A stretch of DNA of 64,000 bases. Origin: Arcticibacter pallidicorallinus. Its GTDB lineage: Bacteria > Bacteroidota > Bacteroidia > Sphingobacteriales > Sphingobacteriaceae. Shown here one piece after another: positions 33,115 to 41,315 of this stretch. The stretch is taken from contig NZ_PVTH01000003.1 of assembly GCF_003002875.1 (NCBI RefSeq), positions 434,001 to 498,000 of the forward strand, given 5' to 3'. The translations under genes were made by a program, and so were the position numbers. Below the pieces are notes generated by a model that saw only the letters and a program-made list of their open reading frames with translations, was not told where the DNA came from and did no database searches. How positions within the stretch are numbered: position 1 is the first letter of the stretch; every line of letters starts with the position of its first letter.

Positions 33115-33765
33115 CTATTTTTCTCCCTGCCACTCAGCAAAGAATTGATCAAGATATCGCTCCATAAACTCATGACGCTCTGCAGCAATGCGGCGTGCAG
33201 CAGGCGTGTTCATCTTATTTTTAAGCAGCAAAAGCTTCTCATAGAAATGGTTGATCGTTGGAGCTGTGCTGTTCTTGTATTCTTCCTTGCTTTGCGAAGG
33301 CTTTGGCACTATGGCAGGATCGTAAAGGGTTCTGTTCTTATAGCCACCATAAGTGAAGGCACGAGCAATGCCGATGGCTCCGATAGCATCCAGCCGGTCT
33401 GCATCCTGAACAATCTCCATCTCCTTTGATGAATATTCGATCTCCCCTAAACCGGATTTATAAGACATATTGCGTATAATCTGTTCCACGTGGAATATCA
33501 CACTGGACTCAACACCAATAGATTGGAGGTAGTTTCTCGCGGTTCTTGGCCCAATCTCCTCATCTCCATTGTGGAATTTGGCGTCCGCTATGTCATGCAG
33601 TATTGCTGCAAGTTCGACAATCAGATGGTCTGCGTCTTCCGAACGCAACAGTAGCCTGGCGTTTTTCCAAACGCGTTCGGTATGCCACCAGTCGTGCCCG
33701 CTTTCTGCATTTTGGAGCGCCTCCTTTACATAGGCAGCGGTTTTACCAATAAGATCGGAATCCAT
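33115..33765 (-). CDS. HD-domain phosphohydrolase (YedJ-like)
   Basis: A 216-residue cytoplasmic HD-superfamily hydrolase. The metal ligands are seen in GHDWWHTERVWKNA near residue 20, AAILHDIADAKFH with the HD pair near residue 57, and the late Asp in VQDADRLDAIGAIGIARAF near residue 130. These motifs match the YedJ/YpgQ-like group, for which nucleotide pyrophosphohydrolase activity has been proposed. Substrate here is not known. It lies between the deacetylase gene (1 nt away) and the sensor kinase (12 nt), so the three are probably co-transcribed. Confidence 0.88.
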   Translation of the reverse strand: MDSDLIGKTAAYVKEALQNAESGHDWWHTERVWKNARLLLRSEDADHLIVELAAILHDIADAKFHNGDEEIGPRTARNYLQSIGVESSVIFHVEQIIRNMSYKSGLGEIEYSSKEMEIVQDADRLDAIGAIGIARAFTYGGYKNRTLYDPAIVPKPSQSKEEYKNSTAPTINHFYEKLLLLKNKMNTPAARRIAAERHEFMERYLDQFFAEWQGEK

Positions 33766-33766
33766 G

Positions 33767-34852
33767 TTATACCGAGGGGGTTTTTATCCAGTTAAACCTG
33801 TATTTTTTGCTGAGCGCCGGATTAACCTCGTCTTTTAACGCTTCGGGAGCACTTATCGTTTTAGGGTCGCCATCACTTACGAAACGTGTATTATGCTTGA
33901 TCTGGCTTTTCATGAAGTTCTCCGGATTCTCGGTATGCTCTCCTGCTTGCACCCTCTGAATACCCAGTCTGCTGAACTTCTTGGAGTAGGGCGATACGGA
34001 AGTTGCTGATCCGACAAGCATCACGGATTCGTGTTTGTAACGCAGGCCTTCAAACTCTCCGGTTTCTTCAAGGGCACGGTTTTTTGCGTGCATACCCAAA
34101 GGCAGAGCTAAGCTCTTTACTTCATAGTCTGGAATAAACTCCCTGATCTCCTTGACAAACATGGCCAGGTGCTTCTGCGCTTCAGCATCACTAAGTTTCG
34201 AGAGTTGGGCATGATACCAGGTATGGTTCCCTATTTCGTAGCCATTCTTCTGCAACCATTCGAGTTTCTGTTTTTTATATTCAGGCTGCGCAAACAGACG
34301 TAGCGTGGGCTTTATCGCGGGCAATACGTAGAAAGTAGCCGTGATGGGGAAGTCTTTATGTTTTTTCTTGAACTCTTCCATTATTCCCAAAGCGCAATTG
34401 GGGTCTATACTCAGCTGGCCGTTCTTTTCGATGTAGCGAAACTGACCTGCGCTCGAGTCGTCAAATGTCATTGCGAACGGCGTTTTTCCGGCAGGTACCT
34501 CCAGCTCTCCGGATGCAATGGCATGTACGGATACGGGATAGAAATCATTGTCGTAAAGCATCTGGAGATCCTTTCTGAAATTTTCAGGTGTTCGTCTCCA
34601 TCTGTCTTCGGGATAGCCTATCAGGTGGTATTCCAGAACCATCACTCTTCCCAGCTCATTAGGGCTGTAGTTTTCCTTGCTGAAATCCCTGACCGTAGTA
34701 GAGGTGGTATCAGTAGTTTGAATCCCGGTGGAAACCTCCTTCAGGGAGTCTTGTGGGTCGGTTTGACTGCTGCTTGATGTTGCTGAACAAGCGTTCGCCA
34801 GAGCGATGACTACTGCTGAACTGAATAAAAAAGAAGAAAATTGTAATTTCAT
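33767..34852 (-). CDS. Polysaccharide deacetylase family lipoprotein
   Basis: A 361-residue envelope protein with a lipoprotein-like signal (ALANACSATSSSSQ, Cys near residue 22) and a Ser/Thr/Asp-rich linker. The NodB-type deacetylase domain starts near residue 75. Motif 1 is MTFDDSS, where the second Asp is the metal/base residue and the usual Gly is Ser, and motif 2 is GNHTWYHAQLS (His-x-x-x-His metal pair) near residue 208. It may remove N- or O-acetyl groups from peptidoglycan or another surface glycan; the substrate is inferred. It is the first gene of the group with the HD protein and the sensor kinase. Confidence 0.87.
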   Translation of the reverse strand: MKLQFSSFLFSSAVVIALANACSATSSSSQTDPQDSLKEVSTGIQTTDTTSTTVRDFSKENYSPNELGRVMVLEYHLIGYPEDRWRRTPENFRKDLQMLYDNDFYPVSVHAIASGELEVPAGKTPFAMTFDDSSAGQFRYIEKNGQLSIDPNCALGIMEEFKKKHKDFPITATFYVLPAIKPTLRLFAQPEYKKQKLEWLQKNGYEIGNHTWYHAQLSKLSDAEAQKHLAMFVKEIREFIPDYEVKSLALPLGMHAKNRALEETGEFEGLRYKHESVMLVGSATSVSPYSKKFSRLGIQRVQAGEHTENPENFMKSQIKHNTRFVSDGDPKTISAPEALKDEVNPALSKKYRFNWIKTPSV

Positions 34853-34904
34853 GTAAGGATATCTGATCGATAAAGATAGGCCTATAAACGAAATTATCCT
34901 AAGC

Positions 34905-35597
34905 TCAATTTACAATCAGCTTGTAACCCTTACCATGTACATTCAGGATCTCTACCGAAGGATCGTCTTTCAGATATTTCCGGAGCTTGCTCAGGAATAC
35001 GTCCATACTCCGGCCATTGAAATAATTGTCGTCATGCCAGATGCTCAGAAGAGCCTCTTCCCGGGTGAGGACCTGATTCTTCTTCAGACAAAGAAGGCGT
35101 AATAATTCTGCTTCTTTGGTCGACAGCTTCTGAACGGCCTCCTCGTGCTTTATTGACTGGAGCGTATAGTCGAAATGGTACTTGCCTATTTCAAATTTAT
35201 CAGGGGTTTCTCCGCCTGCATGATGCTGATTCGCTACGCGTTTCAGCAGTGCGTTGATACGCAGGAGCAGTTCTTCGATCCGAAAAGGCTTGGTGATGTA
35301 ATCGTCTCCACCCAATGTAAAGGCTTCAGACTTGTCTTCGATCATGGCCTTGGCGGTAGCAAATATTATCGGTATCAGGGGATCCTTTTTTCGGATATCC
35401 CTTCCCAGCGAAAATCCGTCTTTCTTGGGCATCATTACGTCCAGAATGCAAAGGTCAAAGTTGTCTTTCTGAAATAAAGCCAGTCCTTCTTCTCCATCAC
35501 GTGCAAGCTGCACATCGTATTTACCTTTCAGCTGGAGGTAGTCCTGTAGTAACATGCCAAGGTTGGGATCGTCTTCTACCAATAAAATTTTCTTCAT
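34905..35597 (-). CDS. rprY: OmpR-family response regulator (RprY-like)
   Basis: A 230-residue two-domain regulator. The receiver domain has EDD at residues 8-10, phospho-acceptor Asp in LCILDVMMPKKDG near residue 53, and Lys in DYITKPFRIEELLLR near residue 102. The C-terminal winged-helix domain shows LSTKEAELLRLLCLKKNQVLTREEAL near residue 140 and SKLRKYLKDDPSVEILNVHGKGYKL at the end. It pairs with the kinase encoded immediately upstream. In Bacteroides, RprY acts in stress and metabolic control; the regulon here is unknown. Confidence 0.9.
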   Translation of the reverse strand: MKKILLVEDDPNLGMLLQDYLQLKGKYDVQLARDGEEGLALFQKDNFDLCILDVMMPKKDGFSLGRDIRKKDPLIPIIFATAKAMIEDKSEAFTLGGDDYITKPFRIEELLLRINALLKRVANQHHAGGETPDKFEIGKYHFDYTLQSIKHEEAVQKLSTKEAELLRLLCLKKNQVLTREEALLSIWHDDNYFNGRSMDVFLSKLRKYLKDDPSVEILNVHGKGYKLIVN

Positions 35598-35656
35598 GCT
35601 CGTATATTCAGGTTCCTGCAGTCAAAGATGACCTTCAGCTCCGGGTTAATTACTGC

Positions 35657-37528
35657 TTATGTGTTTTGTGCAAGGGTCTGTAGAACAATCTCAAATTCTG
35701 AACCCTTATCTTTTTCACTTCTCACCTTTATCTCACCATTATGGCGGTTTACGATGTCATGAACATAGCTCAGCCCGAGTCCAAATCCCTTAACATCATG
35801 CAGGTTGCCGGTTGGTATTCTGTAAAATTGCTCAAATATTTTGGAAAGGTGATCCTTGCTCATTCCAATGCCATTATCCGATACTCGTAAAACAAGCTTT
35901 TTGCCTATGTTCAAAGTGGAAATAATAATCTCCGGGTCAGCTTTACTATATTTCAAGGCATTGTCTATAAGGTTGAATATTACATTACTCAGGTGATGTT
36001 CATCGCCCCTGATGATGTCGGTATTCGCGTTTAGTTCAAGCTTTATTTTTGCCCCCTTCTTCTGGAACTGCAGCTGCATGCTGTCGGCAATCGCAGTGAT
36101 CAGATCATTGACCTCCACCTGTTTGAAATCCAGCTTCAGATCTCCTTTGTCGAGCTTGGCAATGTTCAGAACCCGCTCAATATGATTGCCCAACCGGATA
36201 TTCTCGTCATAGATAATCCCGGCAAGACGGTTTACCCGCTGCTTATCTTCAGTAATCTCGGGATCTTTCAGCGCCTCACTCGCGATCATGATCGTAGCCA
36301 CCGGTGTCTTAAACTCATGGGTCATGTTGTTAATGAAATCAGTCTTCATCTCCGAGACCTTCTTTTGACGAAATATCGTCATGATGGTATACGAAAAACA
36401 ACCGATCAAAACCAGCAGCAGACTGGCAGATGAAGCCAGCACAGCATGCATATTCTGGAACATGAATTGATTTTTACCCGGAAAGGCAACAGTTAATAAT
36501 CCGTTATCGGATATGATACCCTTCGGAAATAAGCTTGTCGTGTAGACCTCATCGCTGTTATTCTCAACCTGTATATCCGCTGCACTTGCAAATAGTAGCG
36601 AATCCGATTTTGCTGTCGAAATTTTATAGAGATAGCCAAGAGAGATACCCCGGTTCTGCAGTTCGTTTTTAAGCAATGTATCGACAGTACGTGGGTTAAC
36701 CCGGTGAAGCAGCGGAATATTGAATTGCTCATAGTCGTTTGCCAGATCTTCAAAGATTGCGGCCTTCTGGTTGCGTTGCTTGGCTGCCTTAAAGAAGTGA
36801 TTTACACTCTTGACTTCATTTTCTTTTTGCCGGTGAAGCTCCAGGTCTCTCAGTTCAGCCTCTCTGCGCTGTTTCGCCAGTAAAAGCTCGCGGTTCAGTT
36901 TGGGGTTTTTACGTGGAATGGAAACGACACGCAATCCTGCAAGTGGATCTTCAATCAGGTAAAAAACGGTGTCTTTTGCAGAAGCTCTTGCTTTTTTAAT
37001 TTTCTGCACATCTCCGTTCTCCACATAAAGCTCATGAACTTCATTCTGAAACACTTGTCCGAAATCATCAACCGACTGGTGCATCTTGATCTTGAAATGT
37101 ACCTTGCTCAGCTGATCTGGATCCCGGAAATAGGTTTCATAAAAGTCATTATCTATAGTCATGATCCGTGGAAACCTGCTTCTCAGAAGACTGTCTCTCA
37201 CCCGGAAATCTCTTTCGATATTTGAAGTGAGGGTTTTTACCCGCTCCGCGAAGCGTTCCACCTGGCGCTTTGCCATCTGCTGGTCTCTTCTTTTCTCCTC
37301 CCGGCTTTTCTTTAGCTCCTCAGCCCTGGCCTTTTGCTTGACAAAATGCATCGCATCGTGCTTAGCCAGTTTATTGGTCACCTCGCTCAGGGCACTGTTT
37401 ACGGAAAGGTCAAAGAGCTGCGACTTTTGTAAATAGGACTCGCGTATGAAATAATACTGCATAGCCATAACTCCCAGCAGCGCCGCAGTCATCAATCCTA
37501 TTATAAGGCTAATACTTCTTTTCTTCAT
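35657..37528 (-). CDS. rprX: Sensor histidine kinase (RprX-like)
   Basis: A 623-residue membrane kinase. One transmembrane segment is at about residues 8-28 and a second at about 375-397. Between them lies a ~345-residue periplasmic domain with a long charged coiled-coil-like stretch near residues 60-110. The kinase core has NNMTHEFKTPVATIMIASEAL (H box) near residue 410, VIFNLIDNALKYSKADPE (N box) near residue 520, and VSDNGIGMSKDHLSK and GFGLGLSYVHDIV near residues 560 and 590. Size and architecture match RprX. It precedes its regulator by 59 bp on the same strand. Confidence 0.88.
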   Translation of the reverse strand: MKKRSISLIIGLMTAALLGVMAMQYYFIRESYLQKSQLFDLSVNSALSEVTNKLAKHDAMHFVKQKARAEELKKSREEKRRDQQMAKRQVERFAERVKTLTSNIERDFRVRDSLLRSRFPRIMTIDNDFYETYFRDPDQLSKVHFKIKMHQSVDDFGQVFQNEVHELYVENGDVQKIKKARASAKDTVFYLIEDPLAGLRVVSIPRKNPKLNRELLLAKQRREAELRDLELHRQKENEVKSVNHFFKAAKQRNQKAAIFEDLANDYEQFNIPLLHRVNPRTVDTLLKNELQNRGISLGYLYKISTAKSDSLLFASAADIQVENNSDEVYTTSLFPKGIISDNGLLTVAFPGKNQFMFQNMHAVLASSASLLLVLIGCFSYTIMTIFRQKKVSEMKTDFINNMTHEFKTPVATIMIASEALKDPEITEDKQRVNRLAGIIYDENIRLGNHIERVLNIAKLDKGDLKLDFKQVEVNDLITAIADSMQLQFQKKGAKIKLELNANTDIIRGDEHHLSNVIFNLIDNALKYSKADPEIIISTLNIGKKLVLRVSDNGIGMSKDHLSKIFEQFYRIPTGNLHDVKGFGLGLSYVHDIVNRHNGEIKVRSEKDKGSEFEIVLQTLAQNT

Positions 37529-37534
37529 TCCTTA

Positions 37535-37542
37535 CAAAAATA
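37535..37542 (-). promoter_or_regulatory. Promoter -7 box of the rprX-rprY operon
   Basis: TATTTTTG on the minus strand matches TAnnTTTG and ends only 6 nt before the rprX ATG, implying a leaderless or nearly leaderless mRNA. A TTTA lies 17 bp upstream as a weak -33 candidate. Confidence 0.5.
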
Positions 37543-37589
37543 CATAAGACCCTGTGCACTAAAGATGTTTTAACAATTTTTAACACGGG

Positions 37590-37640
37590 GATCTTCCTGT
37601 CGCACTCCTTACGGGAGGATTTGGCGGTGTCAGAATGACA
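37590..37640. repeat. Possible copy of a dispersed intergenic repeat
   Basis: Read on the minus strand the segment opens with TGTCATTCTGAC and ends with GCGACAGGAAGATC. GTCATTCTGA-type segments recur in many intergenic regions of Bacteroidota genomes. It lies between the DUF3127 terminator and the rprX promoter and has no coding potential of its own. Only one copy is in the window, so repetition cannot be shown here. Confidence 0.35.
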
Positions 37641-37671
37641 AAAGGCCCCTTACTTACGTAAAGAGCCTTTT
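37640..37671 (-). terminator. Terminator of the DUF3127 gene
   Basis: A 14-bp stem with a 4-nt loop (37640-37653 with 37658-37671). Two positions pair only as G-U and only when transcribed from the minus strand (on the plus strand they would be C-A mismatches), which shows the orientation. It is followed by four T residues. Confidence 0.75.
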
Positions 37672-37712
37672 GATTCTTATTATATAAACTTAAATGCTTA
37701 ATCCAGATCTTT

Positions 37713-38078
37713 CTAGAATGGCAGGTCGTCGTCCTGTGCTGATGAGTTGAAGTCAGCCGGCGGAGCATATTCCGGAGTGCTGGCCTCTGGAGCCGCGCCA
37801 CTAAGTGCGTTAATTCTCCAAACAACCAATGTGTTGAAGTAAGCTGTTTTTCCGTTTCTGTCAGTCCATGGACGCCCGCGAAGATTGAAAAATACCTCCA
37901 CCTGATCTCCAGGCTTAACATTGTCAAACAAATTTACCTTGTCTTGTAATGCTTCGAATTTGATGTATTCGGGGTATGAAGGATTCTCTGCATATTCTAT
38001 CACTAGTTCTCTCTTCTTGAATGTTTCTGTAACATTCATTACAGGAGAAATCTCATGTACTTTTCCCTTGATATCCAT
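37713..38078 (-). CDS. DUF3127 OB-fold protein with SSB-like C-terminal tail
   Basis: A 121-residue protein of the Bacteroidota family DUF3127. Residues 1-~90 look like an OB-fold barrel: KGKVHEISPVMNVTETFKKRELVIEY, then GDQVEVFFNLRGRPWTDRNGKTAYFNTLVVWRI. A short Pro/Ala/Ser linker follows and the chain ends with QDDDLPF. That acidic tail with a terminal Pro-Phe is nearly identical to the DDDIPF tip of single-stranded DNA-binding protein, which recruits repair and replication enzymes. A role in ssDNA or RNA binding is therefore likely but inferred. It has its own promoter and terminator. Confidence 0.85.
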   Translation of the reverse strand: MDIKGKVHEISPVMNVTETFKKRELVIEYAENPSYPEYIKFEALQDKVNLFDNVKPGDQVEVFFNLRGRPWTDRNGKTAYFNTLVVWRINALSGAAPEASTPEYAPPADFNSSAQDDDLPF

Positions 38079-38113
38079 ACTGTCTGTTCTTTTAAAATCT
38101 TAATCAAAACTGG

Positions 38114-38121
38114 CAAATTTA
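38114..38121 (-). promoter_or_regulatory. Promoter -7 box of the DUF3127 gene
   Basis: TAAATTTG on the minus strand matches TAnnTTTG and ends 35 nt before the start codon. No convincing -33 element is seen. Confidence 0.45.
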
Positions 38122-38145
38122 ATTGATTAACTTAGCACATATTTT

Positions 38146-39324
38146 ATGCAAGTTTTCAACACTAACAGCAGGATCATCATTACCTGCAACAACAGACTTA
38201 GTCCTTATCTCATCGATGAGGTTGAGGCTCTGGGATTTGACATTAAGCGCAAATTCAATACAGGAGTGGAGCTCGAAGGTACGGTTAACGACTGTATCAC
38301 TTTAAATCTTAATCTGCGCACAGCAAGTCAGGTTCTTTATTCGGTAAAAAGTTTCGACGCCCCCAGCCCGAAAGAATTATACGATGGACTGGTAGATATT
38401 CCATGGGAAGAAATGATCGACTTCGCCGGATATTTTTCCATCACTTCCAATGTAGATAATGAACACATCCGCACGCCGCTATTTGCCAATGTGAAGGTAA
38501 AGGATGCGATCGTCGACCGTATACGCTCAAAGAAAGATGTGAGACCCAACACTGGTCCGTCCATAGACAAGACCGTGGTGCACCTTTACTGGAAAGAGAA
38601 TGTCGCCGAGATCTTTCTGGATACTTCCGGGGAAGTCCTTTCTAAGCATGGCTACCGAAAGTTGCCCGGGAAAGCTCCTATGTTGGAAGCACTGGCTGCT
38701 TCTACTATACTGGCAAGCAAGTGGGACAGAAAGACTCCTTTTGTGAATCCTATGTGCGGTTCAGGTACTCTTGCTATCGAAGCGGCCCTGATTGCAACAG
38801 ACAGGAGGCCGGGTTTATTTCGTATGAACTACGGTTTTATGCATATCCTCGGTTACGACGAGCAGGTATTCTTTACAGAACGACGTAAGCTAAAAGACAG
38901 CATCCTCAAACAGCAGGACGTTAAAATTATTGCCAGCGATATTTCTGAAGAAGCAATAGAAATTGCACGTCAGAATGCCCGTACCGCGGGTGTAGATCAG
39001 CTGATCGACTTCCAGGTTTGCGACTTTGAAGAAACGGAGATGCCGGAAGGCGCGGGAGTAGTGATGTTTAATCCCGAATACGGCGAACGCCTGGGTGTAC
39101 ATACTCAGCTCGAAATAACTTACAAGCGCATCGGCGATTTCCTGAAACAGAAATGCAAGGGGTATTTCGGCTATGTCTTTACCGGAAATCCGGATCTGGC
39201 TAAAAAGATCGGACTCCGTGCGGCCAGAAGGATAGAATTTTACAATGGCAGACTTGATTGCCGTTTATTCGAATATGAACTGTACGACGGTTCGAAGCGG
39301 GAACCGCTGGAACCTAAGGCTTAA
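38146..39324 (+). CDS. THUMP-domain RNA methyltransferase (RlmL N-terminal-like)
   Basis: A 392-residue protein like the N-terminal half of RlmKL, which makes m2G2445 in 23S rRNA. Residues ~50-160 contain the THUMP RNA-binding domain. The Rossmann methyltransferase domain follows, with SAM motif VNPMCGSGTLAIEAALIA near residue 200 and IASDISEEAIEIARQNA near residue 263. The catalytic motif reads NPEY (residues 309-312) in VMFNPEYGERLG, where most of the family has NPPY. Function on rRNA is likely but the exact target is inferred. It is followed by a strong intrinsic terminator. Confidence 0.88.
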   Translation: MQVFNTNSRIIITCNNRLSPYLIDEVEALGFDIKRKFNTGVELEGTVNDCITLNLNLRTASQVLYSVKSFDAPSPKELYDGLVDIPWEEMIDFAGYFSITSNVDNEHIRTPLFANVKVKDAIVDRIRSKKDVRPNTGPSIDKTVVHLYWKENVAEIFLDTSGEVLSKHGYRKLPGKAPMLEALAASTILASKWDRKTPFVNPMCGSGTLAIEAALIATDRRPGLFRMNYGFMHILGYDEQVFFTERRKLKDSILKQQDVKIIASDISEEAIEIARQNARTAGVDQLIDFQVCDFEETEMPEGAGVVMFNPEYGERLGVHTQLEITYKRIGDFLKQKCKGYFGYVFTGNPDLAKKIGLRAARRIEFYNGRLDCRLFEYELYDGSKREPLEPKA

Positions 39325-39367
39325 AGGTTGTATAAATTTAGAGAGGGAACTCTTTTCAAGTCCTAAC

Positions 39368-39402
39368 AGGGGTGTATCATAATTATGATCGCCCCTTTTT
39401 TT
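39368..39402 (+). terminator. Rho-independent terminator of the RlmL-like gene
   Basis: AGGGG (39368-39372) pairs with CCCCT (39392-39396) around an inner ATCATAATTATGAT palindrome, with one G-U pair and one bulged T. A run of seven T residues follows on the plus strand. Confidence 0.85.
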
Positions 39403-39502
39403 GTCCGGGAAAAATATGTCATGGAATGATACCAATATCGGGGATCATGAAATTACTTCCCGGTCATACTAGCTAAGGCAAGGGTTATATGCAACCGATA
39501 AA

Positions 39503-39576
39503 AAGCCGCCATTAACCCGTGATAAGTCCGACTTGATGAGTTTAAAGTCGGACTTATCACGGGTTAATGGCGGTTT
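39503..39576. repeat. Long perfect inverted repeat (29-bp arms, 10-nt loop)
   Basis: Arms at 39506-39534 and 39545-39573 are exact reverse complements, and the stem can extend by a G-T wobble and two A-T pairs on the outer side. The loop is GATGAGTTTA. There is no T run on either side and a separate good terminator already lies upstream, so simple termination does not explain it. It could be a palindromic mobile element (REP/MITE-like), a structured RNA or a protein-binding site. Confidence 0.85.
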
Positions 39577-39747
39577 GAATATGCCTTTATTTAAACGCGT
39601 CTTAAGCTGAGTATAGGCTATCTTATACGGAAGATACCTTACACTTATGGGACAGTAAAACGGTTTTACATTTACAAGGAAAAAAGCCGCTAATGATATA
39701 CCTCAAAAAAATCGTTCAGGTTCAGCTTTGCAGTTTTTTTAAATGGA

Positions 39748-39781
39748 ACGAGGCTGATCATTTCTTTGATGACAGCCTCGT
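39748..39781 (-). terminator. Hairpin at the 3' end of hisS
   Basis: A 9-bp stem (ACGAGGCTG with CAGCCTCGT) that extends by TCAT/ATGA pairing, located about 20 nt downstream of the hisS stop on the minus strand. The T tract after it is weak and interrupted, so termination efficiency is uncertain. Confidence 0.55.
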
Positions 39782-39803
39782 ATATTGGTTTTCGGATTGG
39801 AAC

Positions 39804-41204
39804 TTAGTTCTTGAATTTTTGGATCAAAGCTTCCAGGCTGATTTTTTCCTGGGTTCCGGCCTGCATGTCTTTAAGGGTGAGTTCGCCCGTTTGCATCTCA
39901 TCACTTCCAATTAGTACAACGTAGGGTATGCTTTTCCCATCTGCATAGGAGAGTTGCTTCTTCAGTTTCGCCGCTGCGGGGTACAGCTCAGCAGCAATAT
40001 TTTGCTCTCTCAAAGCCTGGATGATCGGCAAAGCATACATCTCAGCCTCCGTATCAAAGTTGGTGATCAGGAGCTTGGTCGTCTCTGAAGTGCTTTCCGG
40101 GAAGAGATTTAGCTCTTCCAGCACATCATATATACGGTCAGCGCCGAAAGATATGCCGGCACCTGTAAGGCCTTTTAATCCGAACATTCCGGTAAGATCG
40201 TCATATCTTCCTCCTCCTCCAATGCTTCCCATGGCCACTTCATTGGTCTTCACTTCGAAGATTGCGCCTGTATAATAGTTGAGGCCACGGGCGAGTGTAA
40301 TATCGAGTTCAAGGAATGAAGACATTCCTTCAGCAGATAGCTTGGTTAATCCTTTCAGATATCCGAGGATGGACTCAATTTCGCTGATTCCTTTTAATCC
40401 TGTCTCTGATGATGACAGAACCGCTTTCAGCTGTTCCAACTTTTCCAGCGTGCTGCCCTGAAGTAAAATAACGGGTTTAAGCTTCTCGATATCTTCCGGG
40501 CTGAAGCCCCGTTCAATCAATTCTTTGGTTACTCCATCAATGCCGATCTTGTCGAGTTTGTCGATGGCTACGGTCATATCAACAATCAACTTCGGCTTTC
40601 CGATTATTTCGGCTATTCCTGAAAGGATCTTCCGATTGTTGATCTTGATGGTGAAGTCTTTTAAGCCAAGCAAGGAAAGTGCTTCTTTATAGATCAGCAC
40701 GAATTCGGCTTCATTAAGCAGGCTTTCAGAGCCTACGACGTCTGCGTCGCACTGGTAGAATTCCCTGTATCTTCCTTTTTGCGGACGGTCAGCACGCCAT
40801 ACGGGTTGAATCTGAAACCGTTTAAATGGAAATGAGATCTCATTTTGGTGCATGACCACATATCTGGCAAAAGGAACGGTAAGGTCATACCGCAACGCTT
40901 TTTCGGAAATTATGGGTAAGAGTGATTTGGAACTATAGTCAAAGTCGGGAGTTTTCTGCTTTTTCTTATCTGCATCACTCCAGAAGTCGCCGCTGTTCAG
41001 GATCTTGAAGATCAGCTTGTCTCCTTCTTCACCATACTTTCCGGTAAGTGTACTCAGGTTCTCCATGGAAGGAGTTTGTATTTCCTGGTAACCGTATTTA
41101 CGGAAGACGGTACTGATAGTTTGAAATATGTAGTTACGTTTCACCATCTCTGATGGTGAGAAGTCGCGTGTGCCTTTTGGAACAGACGGTTTAATGTTCG
41201 CCAT
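39804..41204 (-). CDS. hisS: Histidyl-tRNA synthetase
   Basis: A class II synthetase charging tRNA-His, 466 residues. Motif 1 lies in the first 80 residues. Motif 2 is [20 protein letters not shown] near residue 125, the histidine-specific ARGLNYYTG is near residue 310, and [14 protein letters not shown] and [13 protein letters not shown] near residues 328 and 348 form motif 3. The C-terminal anticodon-binding domain spans about residues 370-466. The start gives [17 protein letters not shown], the usual HisRS opening. Confidence 0.96.
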   Translation of the reverse strand: MANIKPSVPKGTRDFSPSEMVKRNYIFQTISTVFRKYGYQEIQTPSMENLSTLTGKYGEEGDKLIFKILNSGDFWSDADKKKQKTPDFDYSSKSLLPIISEKALRYDLTVPFARYVVMHQNEISFPFKRFQIQPVWRADRPQKGRYREFYQCDADVVGSESLLNEAEFVLIYKEALSLLGLKDFTIKINNRKILSGIAEIIGKPKLIVDMTVAIDKLDKIGIDGVTKELIERGFSPEDIEKLKPVILLQGSTLEKLEQLKAVLSSSETGLKGISEIESILGYLKGLTKLSAEGMSSFLELDITLARGLNYYTGAIFEVKTNEVAMGSIGGGGRYDDLTGMFGLKGLTGAGISFGADRIYDVLEELNLFPESTSETTKLLITNFDTEAEMYALPIIQALREQNIAAELYPAAAKLKKQLSYADGKSIPYVVLIGSDEMQTGELTLKDMQAGTQEKISLEALIQKFKN

Positions 41205-41209
41205 GGCGG

Positions 41210-41217
41210 CAAAAATA
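41210..41217 (-). promoter_or_regulatory. Promoter -7 box of hisS
   Basis: TATTTTTG on the minus strand matches TAnnTTTG and ends 5 nt before the hisS ATG. The mRNA would be nearly leaderless. No clear -33 element is visible. Confidence 0.45.
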
Positions 41218-41315
41218 CAAATTGCTGGCTTAATTCGCTCATGGTGAGACCATGATCTGATAGGTTATTATCCTTGCAGCCTCGTTTATGACTGCAAGGA
41301 TATCGGTTATTGCTG

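Larger units (their letters stand above)
39325..39803. other. 479-bp intergenic region without a gene
   Basis: Between the convergent RlmL-like and hisS genes. It holds the RlmL-side terminator, a 29-bp perfect palindrome, and a hairpin at the hisS end. About 100 bp between them (39605-39700) show nothing I recognise. One open frame entering hisS from here (39693) has no support and is a shadow of the hisS gene. Confidence 0.7.

Noticed and set aside
37580-37927. 115-residue minus-strand frame overlapping the DUF3127 gene
   Set aside because: It is out of frame with the DUF3127 gene and runs through its terminator and the repeat-like segment.
39693-39914. Small plus-strand frame between the palindrome and hisS
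   Set aside because: Half of it is antisense to hisS and the rest crosses the hisS hairpin; no promoter or family similarity.
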